DNA from: Crotophaga sulcirostris
Lineage: Eukaryota > Chordata > Aves > Cuculiformes > Crotophagidae
Direction: 5' to 3'
Assembly (NCBI GenBank): GCA_013397455.1
Contig: VYZB01000077.1
Span: forward strand, 1,789,667 to 1,853,666
Length of the DNA stretch: 64,000 nt
Shown here: positions 49,390-61,142 of the stretch, in pieces
Numbering within the stretch: the stretch's first letter is position 1
How the letters are laid out: each line of letters starts with the position of its first letter
The notes under the pieces: model-generated
The model's database searches: none
The model's input: the letters and a program-made list of their open reading frames with translations, nothing else
What the model was told of the DNA's origin: nothing
Translations under genes and position numbers: made by a program

Positions 49390-50074
49390 GTAAGAAATGG
49401 GACACATAGGCATACAGAGACAATGGAACTATGAATATACTGTGGTCTAGAATGGATGCAGTATCTTTTTACTTACAAAGTTAAAAGTACCCTGGGTAAC
49501 AGTAGTTAAGTCTTTTGCAATTAATTTTTTTAATTCTGCTTTTGATGACATCTATATTAAGTTCCTTGTTTAGCTTCCACTAGTGTTACTGAAGTGAATA
49601 ATACAGAATACATTTACATTAACGGAGTACATTACATTATTGAATTAACAAGCAGTCACATTCAGCCAACTTAGGTATAGATGTATTTGCTTTTTACAGA
49701 GCAATTACATGACTATTTGCTGATGATCGGAAAGACAGTGTTGATTTATATTTGCACTGTTGCATTCTTAACCCATTTCATGTTTCATCCTGCCTAAGTG
49801 TTTTTCCACTTCTCATTGCATTATACTTAGGGCAAAATCTCATTAATTATTTAATTTATTACTTTATATAGAGTGGGTCTTCTGAGAAGAGTGGTAGAAC
49901 TGATACTTTCACACAAATTTTTCACACAATAGTTTTTCACACAAATTTCTAACTGACAGGGTAATTAACGTTTGCTTGGGTCAAAACTGATTTATATTCC
50001 AGACGGTAACAGTACTAAAGGAAAGACATTGTGGAGTTATTGGCGTGTTGCCAAGTACATGAGGTTGGTTTTTT

Positions 50075-50580
50075 CAGTATCACAGTGTAACCAGGTTGGA
50101 AGGGACCTCTGAGATCATCAAGTCCAACCTATAAGCCAACACTAACACCATCTCATCACCTAAACCATGGCACTCAGTGCCTCATCCAATCTTCCCTTAA
50201 ACACATCAAGGGTCGGCGACTCCACCACCTCCCTGGGCAGCGCATTCCAGTGGCCAATCACCCTTTCAGTGAAGAACTTCTTCCTAACATCAAGTCTAAA
50301 CCTCCCCTGACGAAGTTTAAGTCCGTGCCCTCTAGTTCTGTCACTGGTCACCTGTGAGAAGAGACCAACGCCCGCTTGACTACAACCTCCTTTTAGGTAG
50401 TTGTAGAGAGCAATAAGGTCACCCCTGAGCCTCCTCTTCTCCAGACTAAACAGCCCCAGCTCCCTCAGTTGCTCCTCGTAGGGCTTGTGCTCCAGCCCCT
50501 TCACCATCTTTGTTGCCCTCCTCTGAACACCCTCCAGTATCCTGACATCTTTCCCAAACTGAGGGGCCCAGAACCCTTCC
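50075..50580 (-). repeat. CR1 LINE, 5'-truncated, antisense, with an open ORF2 C-terminus
   Basis: On the - strand the element runs from a truncation near 50580 to the tail at 50075 (CACAGTAT octamer in antisense). The frame on the - strand down to 50160 is open and reads like the C-terminus of the avian CR1 ORF2: [41 protein letters not shown] and a final LDEALSAMV. The first 10 to 15 residues of the open frame are flanking sequence. The copy is young by its open frame and differs at only about four positions from the 59314 copy over the shared 115 bases. Confidence 0.92.
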
Positions 50581-51187
50581 TGGGTGGAAGGGGTTTTCAA
50601 TGGAAATATTCTTCATTTAAAGTAGATTTGTTAAAACAAACCCACTATTTCCAGACCTGATGTGATTTGAAGCTACCACACGGTGCTTCCCCTGTGTGGT
50701 CCGAGCGTAGCAGCCTTGCACACCTGTCCAAAGGTGAGAGGCTGAGCTTGCCTGTATCCAGAATCCTGCGGGGGATGCGGGGGCTGAGCCGTGCGGGGCA
50801 GGCGCCATCTACCGGCTGCCGCTCCGCCCCAGCCATCCCCGTTGGGAGGATGCGATGAGTTGGCTTTAAATTGTCCGTTTCCTAAGATCCTCGTGATAAC
50901 TGAAATAGGCAGATCTAACCCGTTATTTCTGCAGGAGTCATTTTATAACCTGCTTGAGGACCACCCTCTGTACTAGTTATGTCCTTGTCTGTGGTGTTGA
51001 AATCAGAAAGATGGAATTTAATAAACAACTTTTCCTCTTATGCTGAATCCAATAGCAAAATTTAAAGTTTTCTACTGTTAAAAGAAATTTGGATAATAGG
51101 GGAAATTTTTTAAAAAATGACTGCAAATCTATCAAGATTAAAGAAAATGAAGACTCTGAAACTACCGAGGAAGAAGTAAGACCCAAG

Positions 51188-51408
51188 GGAATGGCAGGAA
51201 GATGTGCTGGGGAGATTTAGGTTGGATATTAGGAAAAGGTTCTTCACTCAGAGGATGCTGGAGCACTGGAACAGCTGCCCAGGGAAGCAGTCAAGCCTCA
51301 CAATACTCAAGAAGCATTTTGACAATGCACTCAGACACGTGGTGTGAATGTTGGAGTTGTGCTGTGCACAGATAGGAGTTGGGCTTGATAATCCTTTTGT
51401 ATCCCTCT
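51188..51408 (+). repeat. CR1 LINE 3' fragment, sense
   Basis: Reads gatttaggttggatattagg, aaaaggttcttcactcagag, then a ggagcactggaacagctgcc segment and a gagttgggcttgataatcc end. This is a CR1 3' region in sense orientation, of a different and older subfamily than the 50075 copy. The terminal octamers are not recognisable. Confidence 0.85.
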
Positions 51409-54400
51409 TTTCTTTGCATGCATGTGTTTAAAGTTTCCTAGAGGCCAATTCTTTTTGCACCTTTATGGTTCATATCAAAATGCAAGTGTCTGTCTCTGAG
51501 AGTGGAGAGTCTGTGCCTAGACAGTCCCTTCTGCAACCATTTCACGGTCACTTTGACGTTTAATAAAAAGTTGCAGTATGTTCTGCTTTAGCAGAAGCTG
51601 CCATACACCAAGGCATTATCTTCCTACTTAGTGCATTCCCTAACCACTTAAATTCCATGTGCTGAGAGAAGCCAGACTGTCTAGAGAACAAAATACCAGG
51701 TGCAACTGAGGAAGAAAGGGAGTAAGGCTGTTAAGGGGGAAGCAGGCTAAAAAGGAGGATGGAGGAGGTAGATTTGTAAAGAACGGTTGAAGAGGGAAGA
51801 AAAGAGAGTGGATGTGTCAGAAAGGGTATGATAGAGGTCTGAGAGAAGTCGAGGAAGAGGATGCAGGTGGAAAGAAATGAGTAGCAGGACTTTGGACAGG
51901 GAATCTGTGGGGTTTAAAATCAAAATAATGTACTTGGAACCATGACAATGAGATGGACGCTGGCCATGCATGAGAATAGTTTTGTCTCACCTGGAGAAAA
52001 GTAACTTATTAAAACCTTTTGAATTATTTTGTTAAGAGTACATCAGAATGCACTCTATGATTTGAATTTCATTCTACTAATTTAGCTCTGACCATCAAGG
52101 CAAATGTAGGTGGTTTATATGCACTATAAATACCTTATACTGACCTTTGAACTGTAATAGAGGTTAAGTAGCTACTATTTTCATACATCTGTGCTATAAA
52201 TTACTGTTATGTAACATTTTTTTAAAAACTCGAGCTGTTTAATTAGAAAGCTGAGGAGAGGATTAATGTGCTTCATTGCTTGGCAGTTGAGACTTTAACG
52301 TATGGAAGATGAGAAATTCATCTGACAAATGAGAAACTGAGAAACCCATCTGGCAAATCTGAAGGTTTTTTTCAGAGTTTCATAAACTTTATCATTTAAA
52401 GGGATTGGTTCTGTTCAGAGTTGAGTAACCAGGAAATAACATGCTGTTGCTGAAATCAGTACAAATATGGATGTCACAGCTCTACATTTACTGTTTTAAT
52501 TTGTTTGCTTAGTACTGTTTCAGTTTCTTTTAACATGTTGAGGATAAAACTTCTACAGCCTAAGACTTGCAAGGGTAATGTTAATGTTTAACAGAGAAGT
52601 GTCTCTTTTGAGGCACAAAATACCCTCTTTTGTAGAGCTGAACATAGTTGCAACTGAAACAGTTTTAATGTATTTACCATTATTGGAACTAATATGTATT
52701 AACTAATTTCACATAGTAAAAGAAAATTTTGAACCTGTTGCTATTTAGAAAAAAATGTCGAAAGAATGAATACTGTTCATAGCTGAGTTTTTTTAAGAGG
52801 TGTCCAGTTTAACTTAACACAGTATAGCAGTGATCTTATCCAGTTATCTTTGGGGTTTTCAGATTACTTCTCTCTGATGTTGCATCCATCAGCCATGGAA
52901 GTTATTCTAAGCAGTTTTTCCCACATTAGCTATCAACCTAGAAGTAATAATTTGACATATTCCTTTTAAGTCCTGTTTGCTTTGGTTATTTCTAAATAAA
53001 AAGGCGTGAGGGAATGTTTTTCTAGAGGTACACTTGTACTGCCTTTGTCTTATTCCCTCCTTTATATATTTTATCACCCAGTGGTTCAAGTCTTTGTTAA
53101 ATTATTTTATAAAATATTTTGCAGTGGATGAATTTTTTTCTTGTCACTGGTGTGGTAGAAGCCTTTATTTACCTGTAGAGATACTGTTTGCTAACTGCCC
53201 ACTCTGAATATAAGGACATCTTTGGATTTTCATTTCTGTTCCACACTTGATGATCAAAAAGTGCTAACAGTGCCTCTCAACATGTCAGGGAGAAGAACTA
53301 AAGTTCAGCTTGTCCTTATTAGTCAGTATTTGAAGAATGCAAGCATGGTGTCTCTGTGCTGTGTTGAAGTGAGGAGGAGCAGGACTCACTGTGTTGGCCT
53401 CTGGACTGTGCGCGTGGCTGGTGACCCCCAAAGAGCTCCAGCTGCACCAGCCGGGCTGGCAATAGGTGTACAAAACATAGGGCCTTGATTTCCTGCATCG
53501 CAGGATCCATCTCTGATGCTGACTTTATTTGACAATAAAGATACATTTCTAGGCCTTCTGTGATTGCAGAAGAAACTATGGTAAAGTCCAAACCACAGTG
53601 TAGACAGCTGCCAGAGGGCAGCCTAGCGGCATGCACATGGACCAGCAAGAAAGCTGCCTACTGCCAGCACAACCCTGTGTGAAAAGGGTCTTCCTTGTGC
53701 ACGACACGACAGGAGGCTATGAGCAAAGAGCTTTGCTCCCCTACTGGAGCCACGGCATACAAGTGAAAAGCAGCCCCAGGGGAGGAGAAAAATGGGTCTT
53801 GGCTGGCTTGGCTCTATGTCCTGACTGACCACAGTGGCCCATGGGAGGGGGAGTTGCAGTGGGAGGAAGGCAGAGAGGCACGGATTGCAGTCACTGAAAG
53901 GAACAGTCTTAGAACAACTGTGAAAACCACATCCTGAGGGTTTTTTTTTAAATAAGAAAATACAAGATGATCAACTCAGCTGAAACCAGTTTGTATTCTA
54001 TTTGTGTAAAGACACAGCAAGGGTAGCAAGTATGATGTAAAGAACATCTCTGGGACTCAGAAGCTGAAGCTTTTTTTACTTTTATTCCCTTTTTTGTGTT
54101 ATGATTCTTGGAGGGGAAAGTGAACTAAGGCCCTTGTTTCATCTGAGAGTGATACAGCAGTAACACAGGGAGATTTTGCACGTACTCCAAGTATGAGACT
54201 TCTCTTATAACCATATTGGTGTGTCTTTAGCTGGACTATGCAAGAGGCAGGTGATCCTGAGCTGTTACAATGTCCATGATAGTTGGAATGAATTAAGGAT
54301 CTAAGAATGCAGTAAAATTACCCCCCCACTGATATCACTGGAATTAAATTGAGGGTCAGTTGTATTAGTGTACACAACGAAAAGTCTAGCTTTAAAAATT

Positions 54401-54547
54401 CAAATTAATTTTCAAAATAATACACCAGTCTATGTTCGGTGGTGGATGCTGCAGTTCAGCATCCAGCTCTCATGGACCTATCTACCTTCGCTATTGCAGA
54501 AGGAAGAATTAATTTGGTTTTCTCCAATTTCTCTTTTTTTTTTTCAG

Positions 54548-54559
54548 AAATATTGCTGA
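54548..54559 (+). CDS. NCOA2: NCOA2 last coding segment: Lys-Tyr-Cys-stop
   Basis: AAA TAT TGC TGA directly after the acceptor tttcag. It completes the diagnostic Arg-Lys-Tyr-Cys terminus of NCOA2. A second in-frame TGA follows after one codon, so readthrough would add nothing. The rest of the terminal exon is untranslated. Confidence 0.96.
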   Translation, partial: KYC

Positions 54560-57500
54560 CCCTGAGGGTGGTTCGGTTGCTCCTTTCTTCAGCTGACTGG
54601 GCTTATGGCCCCAAATCCTTGCTGGTTCGAAGAGCTGCGTCTGTTTATCATGATCCAGCTGAGCTGCCAGCGCCGGTGGCAGCTGCCGACAGAACTCAGC
54701 CCTGCCTTCCCGAGGGGAGCCGGGCGGTTGTTGCCGAAGAGCAGCTTCTTCTTTGACAGTCTGAAGCTCGCGTACAGACAGTTGCTCAGTCTGTTCACTG
54801 CATTCACCTTAGTGCAACTTAGATCTCTCCTGCGAAGTAAATGTTGACAGGCAATTTTCATAAACCATGTCAGATTGAATGTATTTAAATGTATGTATTT
54901 AAGGAAAAACAACCATGCTCTTGTTCTGTTTCTGTTTAGTTCTAGACCTTGGGGTTTTTTTGCTTTGTTTTCCCTGGCTTACTTAGTCTGGCGCAAAGGA
55001 TTCAGTTCCATCTGAAAACTGGTGTTCTAGACTAAGGCCTGCATTTTGGGGCGGAGAGGAGGCGTGGAGAAGGGTGTAGAAGCAACGCCTGGTACATATA
55101 GAGACCTCCAAGGAGCACGTTCCACTGACAACAATCAGAGACGATGAACCGATGTAGAAAACTATACAGACCAATTTTGAATGGGGTTTAAGTTGTAAAA
55201 CAGATGAAATTGCCCTGTGAGAGGGCTGTTTATAAAGGGTGTTTCGGTTGGGGTTTGTGGTAATGTTTATAATGCAAGTCATGAATCCAAAAATACAAGT
55301 TGGTTGCATTCTTATTCAATTAAATTCCCAACGATCAGCAAATCCTGATTTTTGTTACCTGGCTCTCCTGACCTCTATCATCTTCCTCTTCTTTATAATA
55401 GAATTAAAAAGATTAAAAATAAAAAAAACACAGGTTACTCCTTTATTTCCCTAGGTATGTTTCCATCAATCTGGTCGGCCAGTTACTGGATGCTGAACAG
55501 CAAAGTTCAATGGTAATGCATGTACTGATTATGGTAGTGGCAGAATTGGTGCATAATATCAAATGGCTCAAGATACCTGCTTAAAAGCATGATAATTCCT
55601 GGTTCCCTTCCCCATAGCTGGGAAAATAACAATTCCTGTTATACCTATAGCAGATATCACTACAGACTTCACCACTATCGTGTGTTTCTGATTATTTTAA
55701 AGCAGTGTGGACTATGAGGACATTTTGTAAGGTACATAAAATCCAGTTTATATGTAAACAAGCAATAATTTAAGTTGAAAACTTAAGTGTTTTACTTGTA
55801 TAATTTTTGTGAGATATACATGTTGTGAAGTTGATTCCAAATGAGGTACTTCAGTATTAAATTAGATATCTTCTTAGCCGTGTGTGTCTCCTGGAAAAGT
55901 GTTTTGTAAAGGATCACAATGCCTTGATTAGACCTGATTTGTAGGCTTGAGACTTCTCATTTTCTAAACCTTGTGATTCTGCTCATAATGTCATTTAACT
56001 AACCTATATTATATGCAGCCACTGTAGGAACCGGTCCTTGGTTTTTGTATGTTTATATCCTTTCGTAACAAACCTTAGAGAAACTAACTGTTACTAAGCG
56101 GGCCACTGTTAGGGGGTGGGGTTTTTTTTTGCCCACTGTGGTTGGAATAATCTTTTACTAAACTGACATCAATTTCTGAGGACTTGAAATATTAAGAAAT
56201 TGATGGATTTGACCTCTGATTTCTTTCTGCTGATCCGTAATCCACAGACTTTCTAACCTGAATGCAAATTTTTTGATGTTGTGTAAAATGAAATGCATTT
56301 TATAATATCTCATCAGCCATGCCTTTTGGGAGTGAAAGGTTTATTCTGTTGCCACTTAATTTGTTCTGATTTTCAGGTGGGAGTTGAAATGAAATAGCAG
56401 CTATTCTATATTAAGGCTGAGAAAAATATGATAAAGATGGTTCAAAATAGGCCATTTTTATAACAGGCTTTTGATGAAAGCCAAGGAAGTGTACAGTTGT
56501 GCTTGTTCCTAAGGAGGGCAGTGCCACTGTTTGGGAGAAAATGTTTTTCAGCTGTCACTGTTCTGTTACCAAACTCAAACAGAATATTTAGTTAGCTGAG
56601 CCATCCTCTTACCTGCTGATGGGAAACCAAAACAGCTGTCAGCCTTGAGCTCCACAGCCTCGTTACAACAGCACCATTTGTGTTCAACTCACGTTATATA
56701 TCTGACAAAAGAATTATTTATATAAGAAATGTATAAATTTGAAGGAATTAGCTTCACGCACCACGAAGTGTGAATTAGTTCTAAAATAATTTGGTTTCTG
56801 TTCCAGTCTTTGGTTCTTAACTGTAACCTCTTCAGATAGATTATTCTTTTTCACAGTGGACAAAATAGTTTAAATTTGTCCTATTTCATGATAGACCTGC
56901 AAACCCTTATCTGTAGTGATTATGATACTTCATCATCCATTGCCATGTTGAAACAAGGAGATTGTACCTATCGCTTTGGCTCCGTTTGGGTTCATCGTGA
57001 CTTTAGTCGTTTTCTAACTAATGAAAGAGAAAAGTGAGTGAAGGAATCTTCTGATCATATTGATCACTATAGAAACAAAAAAAAAAAGCCAAATCAATTC
57101 CCTTCATTATCAGTATTTTTCATCCTGTATACAGTAAATTTGTCAGAGAACGTACTTGGATTTTGTTTAACAGAACAATTAATCAGTGTTCTACTTACAT
57201 TACTAAATGTGAAAGGCGCATAATGTGAAAAATAAGCATATATACATGGTCGTATGACCTGTTTTAAGTGTTCATGTAATGTGGTAAGTTTAAAAAGTGA
57301 AGTGAGCTGTTTTGCTACAATGAATTAATTTGTACTCGATCTTTAAAATATTGTCCCACACCGGCATCCCTTTGGGCCTGTATTAATTAAAAGCAATGTT
57401 TTTGCAATTTATACAATACATTTTTTAATCTTTGTTTAAAAGTGGAATTCATATAGGCTTAACAGATGAAATGGGTGGCACAGCTCCACTTGCAGAACCC

Positions 57501-58330
57501 AAAGATACACAATCAGTTTTGAAATGCAACTTAAGCCATTAATTGTTGGTGTGAATTTAAAAGTTTTCTAGTATTTGTATGGTAGTATGCTGCCTAAGAG
57601 CAAAAGCATTCTCTGCACAGAAGAAAATTTACTGTAGTGGCTTTGATTTTAATTAGAATTTTCTCCCTGGTGTTTCTTTGTAGACAAAAAACAAAATCTT
57701 TTAAGTTTCTTACTACAGGTAAAAGCTATGTGCAAGAACCTCAAAATGCTAAAATCTAGCATAATGCCTTAGATCTGTTTTTAAGTCTTGTATATTCCTA
57801 CATAGCTGTCTGATGTATTATATTTGTATAGTGAATTGTGTACAATTTTGGAATAAGTGCATCATCACTTAATCTTTATGTTGTTCAGTAGAGATGATGG
57901 ACACATTTCTTCAAACATTTACTGTCATTTAATTTTTTTCCCTTTATGTCATTTGTGGGGTTTATTTGTACAGTTCATCATGAAGTTGCATCTGAGATGT
58001 GTGTATATGAAAAGATTATACAAGGGTAAAATTAAGCAATATATAAACTATGGTTCTTCAGGAGAAAGCTTACAGTGTTTCAGGTTGTGATTTATTTTCA
58101 AAACTGAGTTGACTCTGAACATCACTTTGTTCACCTGCATTGATGTTTGTATTTCTAGTGTGAGCAGTTTATGCAAAAGTAGATATATTCAGAGAAATTT
58201 TAAATACATTTATGCAAGTTAATATTGCTTTGCTGATGCTATTTGCTTATTTGATGTTAAATAATGCTATTGTAAATAAAGAATTCTGTTGTTATTGCAT
58301 CATTTAATAAATTTTAATGCCTTCGGGTTT
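54560..58330 (+). other. NCOA2: NCOA2 3' untranslated region, about 3.7 kb
   Basis: The length is similar to the long 3'UTR of mammalian NCOA2. The first 250 bases are GC-rich and hold a perfect 8-bp hairpin (54662-54684); the rest is AT/T-rich. A possible proximal signal AATAAA sits at 55418-55423 in an A-rich run, but the distal pair at 58275 and 58306 with GT/T-rich sequence downstream is the likely main end. No coding exon was found inside. Confidence 0.85.
58275..58311 (+). promoter_or_regulatory. NCOA2: tandem polyadenylation signals of NCOA2
   Basis: AATAAA at 58275-58280 and again at 58306-58311, followed by T/GT-rich sequence (ttctgttgtgtcttcattt at about 58357-58375). A Pumilio-type element TGTAAATA at 58271-58278 overlaps the first signal. 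The cleavage site is predicted near 58300-58330. Confidence 0.8.
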
Positions 58331-59313
58331 TACATGGCTTTAGAGATTTCAACGTGTTTCTGTTGTGTCTTCATTTATCCATAGAAAAATATAAGATGTA
58401 GAACTAAAGCACTAGAGGGCAGATGAATCAGCAAGTTTTAAAATGACAGCAGGCCTTCTGCGTTGAAGGCTTTATAAATGCCAACTAATTGTTACTCTCA
58501 AATCCTTTTATCTTTATAGTGTTATCTTAATTGAAAATGTTTGTCAGAGAGCTTAATGTGAAAACAGTTCATTACTAGTACGATTTTTATGTCACAATCA
58601 GGATGAAATTGGCATCTTTCGTGAGAGACAGACCTCAAATGATGTCGAGTGGGACTGAGTAAAGTAAGGACTGATTCTCCTTGCTATGCCAAATGGTTCA
58701 TTCAAGTCAGTTGTAAATGTTTGGTCAATTTGAAAAAAAAATAAAAACAACTACAAGAATGCAGAGTGATCTGCTGCTCTCTCTGGGAAATGGATGGGGG
58801 TGAAAAGCTAGCTATATTAAAAATTTTAGAAGTTCAAGTTATTTTAAAGACCTCCAAATAGTGTTAGCCTTTCACCATTCCTACCAAAACAAGGCTTACT
58901 CTGCAGTTCTCTTGGTTTCAGCAAAATGATGGTGATCCTTGAATAAGAAGAAAGTACTGCCACATTAAGGAAAGCATGGAAGGAGGATGTCAGGTCAGAA
59001 ACAAGTAGACAAAACATCTGTGTACAGTAATGAAAAATGTTTCCTATCAGAACTTCACCTTTAGGCGTGATTATTCCCTTATAATTTATTAATATTAAAG
59101 GAAAATTCTGGATGATAGTTTTGTGTAAAATTGGTATCAGTCCCAATATGATGAGCTGGTGCTGACCTCTGGTGTACTGACTTCTCTCCAGGGGTTGTAC
59201 CCAGTATGGAAGGTGGGCTGCATGCCCCGCTGGGCCTGGGGTCAGACCTATGACAAGGGGGAACAGCAGCCTCCTATCTGCCCTCTGCCTTGGCCTCCTG
59301 GGCTATGGGGTGT
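58331..59313. other. intergenic, downstream of NCOA2
   Basis: AT-rich up to about 59140, then a GC-richer stretch abutting the CR1 at 59314. No gene, RNA or known repeat was recognised. Confidence 0.75.
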
Positions 59314-59443
59314 GAAGACTGGATGAGGCACTGAGTGCCATGGTTTAGGTGGTGGGATGGTGTTAGTGTTGGCTTACAGGTTGGACTTGATGATCTCAGA
59401 GGTCCCTTCCAACCTGGTTATACTGTGATACTGTGATACTGTG
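59314..59443 (+). repeat. CR1 LINE 3' end, sense, with three ATACTGTG octamers
   Basis: Begins at the end of ORF2 (ggatgaggcactgagtgcca), then the ggttggacttgatgatctca core, and ends in three perfect tandem ATACTGTG units at 59420-59443. The body matches the 50075 copy nearly base for base, which marks a recently active subfamily. Truncated to about 130 bp. Confidence 0.93.
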
Positions 59444-61142
59444 TGGAAGCAGAGATGTTAAGTAAAGCCTGAGTGGGCCTCTTGACTGAACTCTCACCCT
59501 GTCTGCTGAAACAGTAATCATGGTGAGACCTTCATGAGAAATGCGTTCTTGTGCTGAAGGAAGCAGAATCCAGAGCAGCCTTGAGTGGTTCTGTGGCCTT
59601 GTGCATGTAACATGTACGTACAACTCTCATCCTTTTACCTGTCCCTGGCACAGCATCTCTAGGTGCCTGTACACCAGGTACCCCCTCTACAGGGGCAGAG
59701 TTCACATTAGCAGAGGCTGTCACTCTGCTGCTCCCTGTCCTCTTCTACAGCCACAGCAATGAGCTGCTTCTGCTCTGACTTGATCTAAGTTGTAATTTGG
59801 GTTATTTCCACAACAGCATCTGGTGCTGTGACTCAGATTCACATGTCCTGCTTCGCTCAGGACAACCACAGGCCCTGCTGAACTCCCGGGGCTGTTTGGA
59901 AAGGTACTGGACCTTTAAAACCCCTGCTGGGGCTTTGGCCAAGGGTCTGTAGACTCCTGTGGGATGTGGGGGCTGCTGGATCCCAGCTTTTAGTACAGTC
60001 AGTCAAGAGCCCCGCTGCCAGCTAGAGGGGAAAGCAATCACAATTAAGAAAATCCTTAGGAGAGGTAGGGCTAGAAAAGTCCAAGGTTGGAATTACAGTG
60101 TGAGTGAGCCTGTGTGAATGGTGGTCCTTCAGAACTGAACAGAGGTCTGTGCAACTTAGGGACAGACTTCTGGGGCATCTCCCCGAAGCAAAGGAATCTG
60201 CAGTTGAAGACTGAGGTGGTGTGATGGACTGCGTTAACCCTTTCCTGTCTCAGGTTCCAGTCTGAGCCTCCTTTGGTGCTGCTGCTGATGACCGTGACTT
60301 TAGCCATCACGATGGCCTTACGGTAGACATTGTGGCCAGAAAGGACCCTCATGTGTCTACTCTAAGTAACAGATCACTTCCAACTATCAAATGGATTAAT
60401 GGTATTTGCTATAAAGCAGGGGGGAAACTGAAAGAATCTGAATAAATCTGACCTTTCTACAATTGGAACATTCAAAGTTATAAAGAATTGGGAAGAAAGG
60501 GAAATGCAGTTGCAAAGGAATAGCCTCAACTTACAGAGATTTAAAAGTGGTAAAACTGAGTAGAATAGAGAAAACTGATTAATTATGGGGGAACAAACAT
60601 AATCTTAATTCTGCAAATAGCGCAACCAGTGGAAATGTGCATCTCCTGTCATTACACAAATGTGTACCATCCCACTTGAGCACAAAAGGTGGCTGGGCAG
60701 GACAACCCAGAGTCAGTCAGTGGCATATGAGGTCCATGTGTCCAAGGACGCTTGGGTAACTCCCTGATCCAATGGGATACATGTTTTTTTTACCTTCTTC
60801 TCCCCTGAGGACTTGGAACCCTTCTGGAGATCATTAAAAGATCCTAGCTTTTTAAGAACAGCAACAGTTTGGGCACAGGGGACAGGCCAGGTGACAATTT
60901 CAGTGCCAGCCAACATTGTGTTCCACCCCTGCTCCCAGAAGTTTGGGCACTAAAGGCAGCAGCACTTAGTGGTGAAGGGGGCTCCAAAGAGGGAAAGGGG
61001 CTAAGACTCTCTTTCCATCAGAGAGCCAGAGGTCAGGCTCATTCACCAGAGCAGCAGGAACCTGCTCTAAGTATTTCGGTTAGTACAGGATACACTCTGA
61101 ATGAGCTACTCCACTGTCTGATATATTAAAAGGATGAATATT
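59444..61142. other. intergenic, no gene recognised
   Basis: Moderately GC-rich, single-copy looking sequence with short ORFs on both strands and no recognisable protein. No exon of PRDM14, the expected neighbour in mammals, was seen. Confidence 0.65.

Larger units (their letters stand above)
49390..54547 (+). other. NCOA2: NCOA2 last intron, 5.2 kb
   Basis: Contains an antisense CR1 (50075-50580), a CpG-rich patch (about 50755-50860), a sense CR1 3' end (51188-51408) and a GC-richer stretch at about 53340-53900 with no recognised identity. It ends in a strong pyrimidine tract, tttttttttttcag. Confidence 0.85.
1..58330 (+). other. NCOA2: NCOA2 gene, 5' part cut off by the window edge
   Basis: Nuclear receptor coactivator 2 binds ligand-activated nuclear receptors through LXXLL helices and recruits CBP/p300 (through AD1) and CARM1/PRMT1 (through AD2) to chromatin in the nucleus. 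Nineteen exons lie in the window (3137 to about 58330), all with consensus GT/AG borders and consistent phases. The spliced frame gives 1378 residues plus stop. With the 87 residues expected upstream, the product is about 1465 residues, close to human NCOA2 (1464). Residue numbers in the exon entries use that offset; it is supported because the three LXXLL boxes then fall two residues from their known human positions. NCOA1 and NCOA3 are excluded by many NCOA2-specific stretches, including the C-terminal Arg-Lys-Tyr-Cys. No disrupted exon was found. Confidence 0.97.

Noticed and set aside
53285..53832. Overlapping ORFs in a GC-richer part of the last intron
   Set aside because: No recognisable protein, no splice-consistent frame, and NCOA2 needs no additional exon here.
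54557..54565. Stop codon readthrough
   Set aside because: A second in-frame TGA follows after one codon, so no extension would result.
54439..54756. 105-codon ORF overlapping the last coding segment and 3'UTR
   Set aside because: It is in a different frame from the Lys-Tyr-Cys ending and starts in the intron; only an abnormal phase-1 splice would use it.
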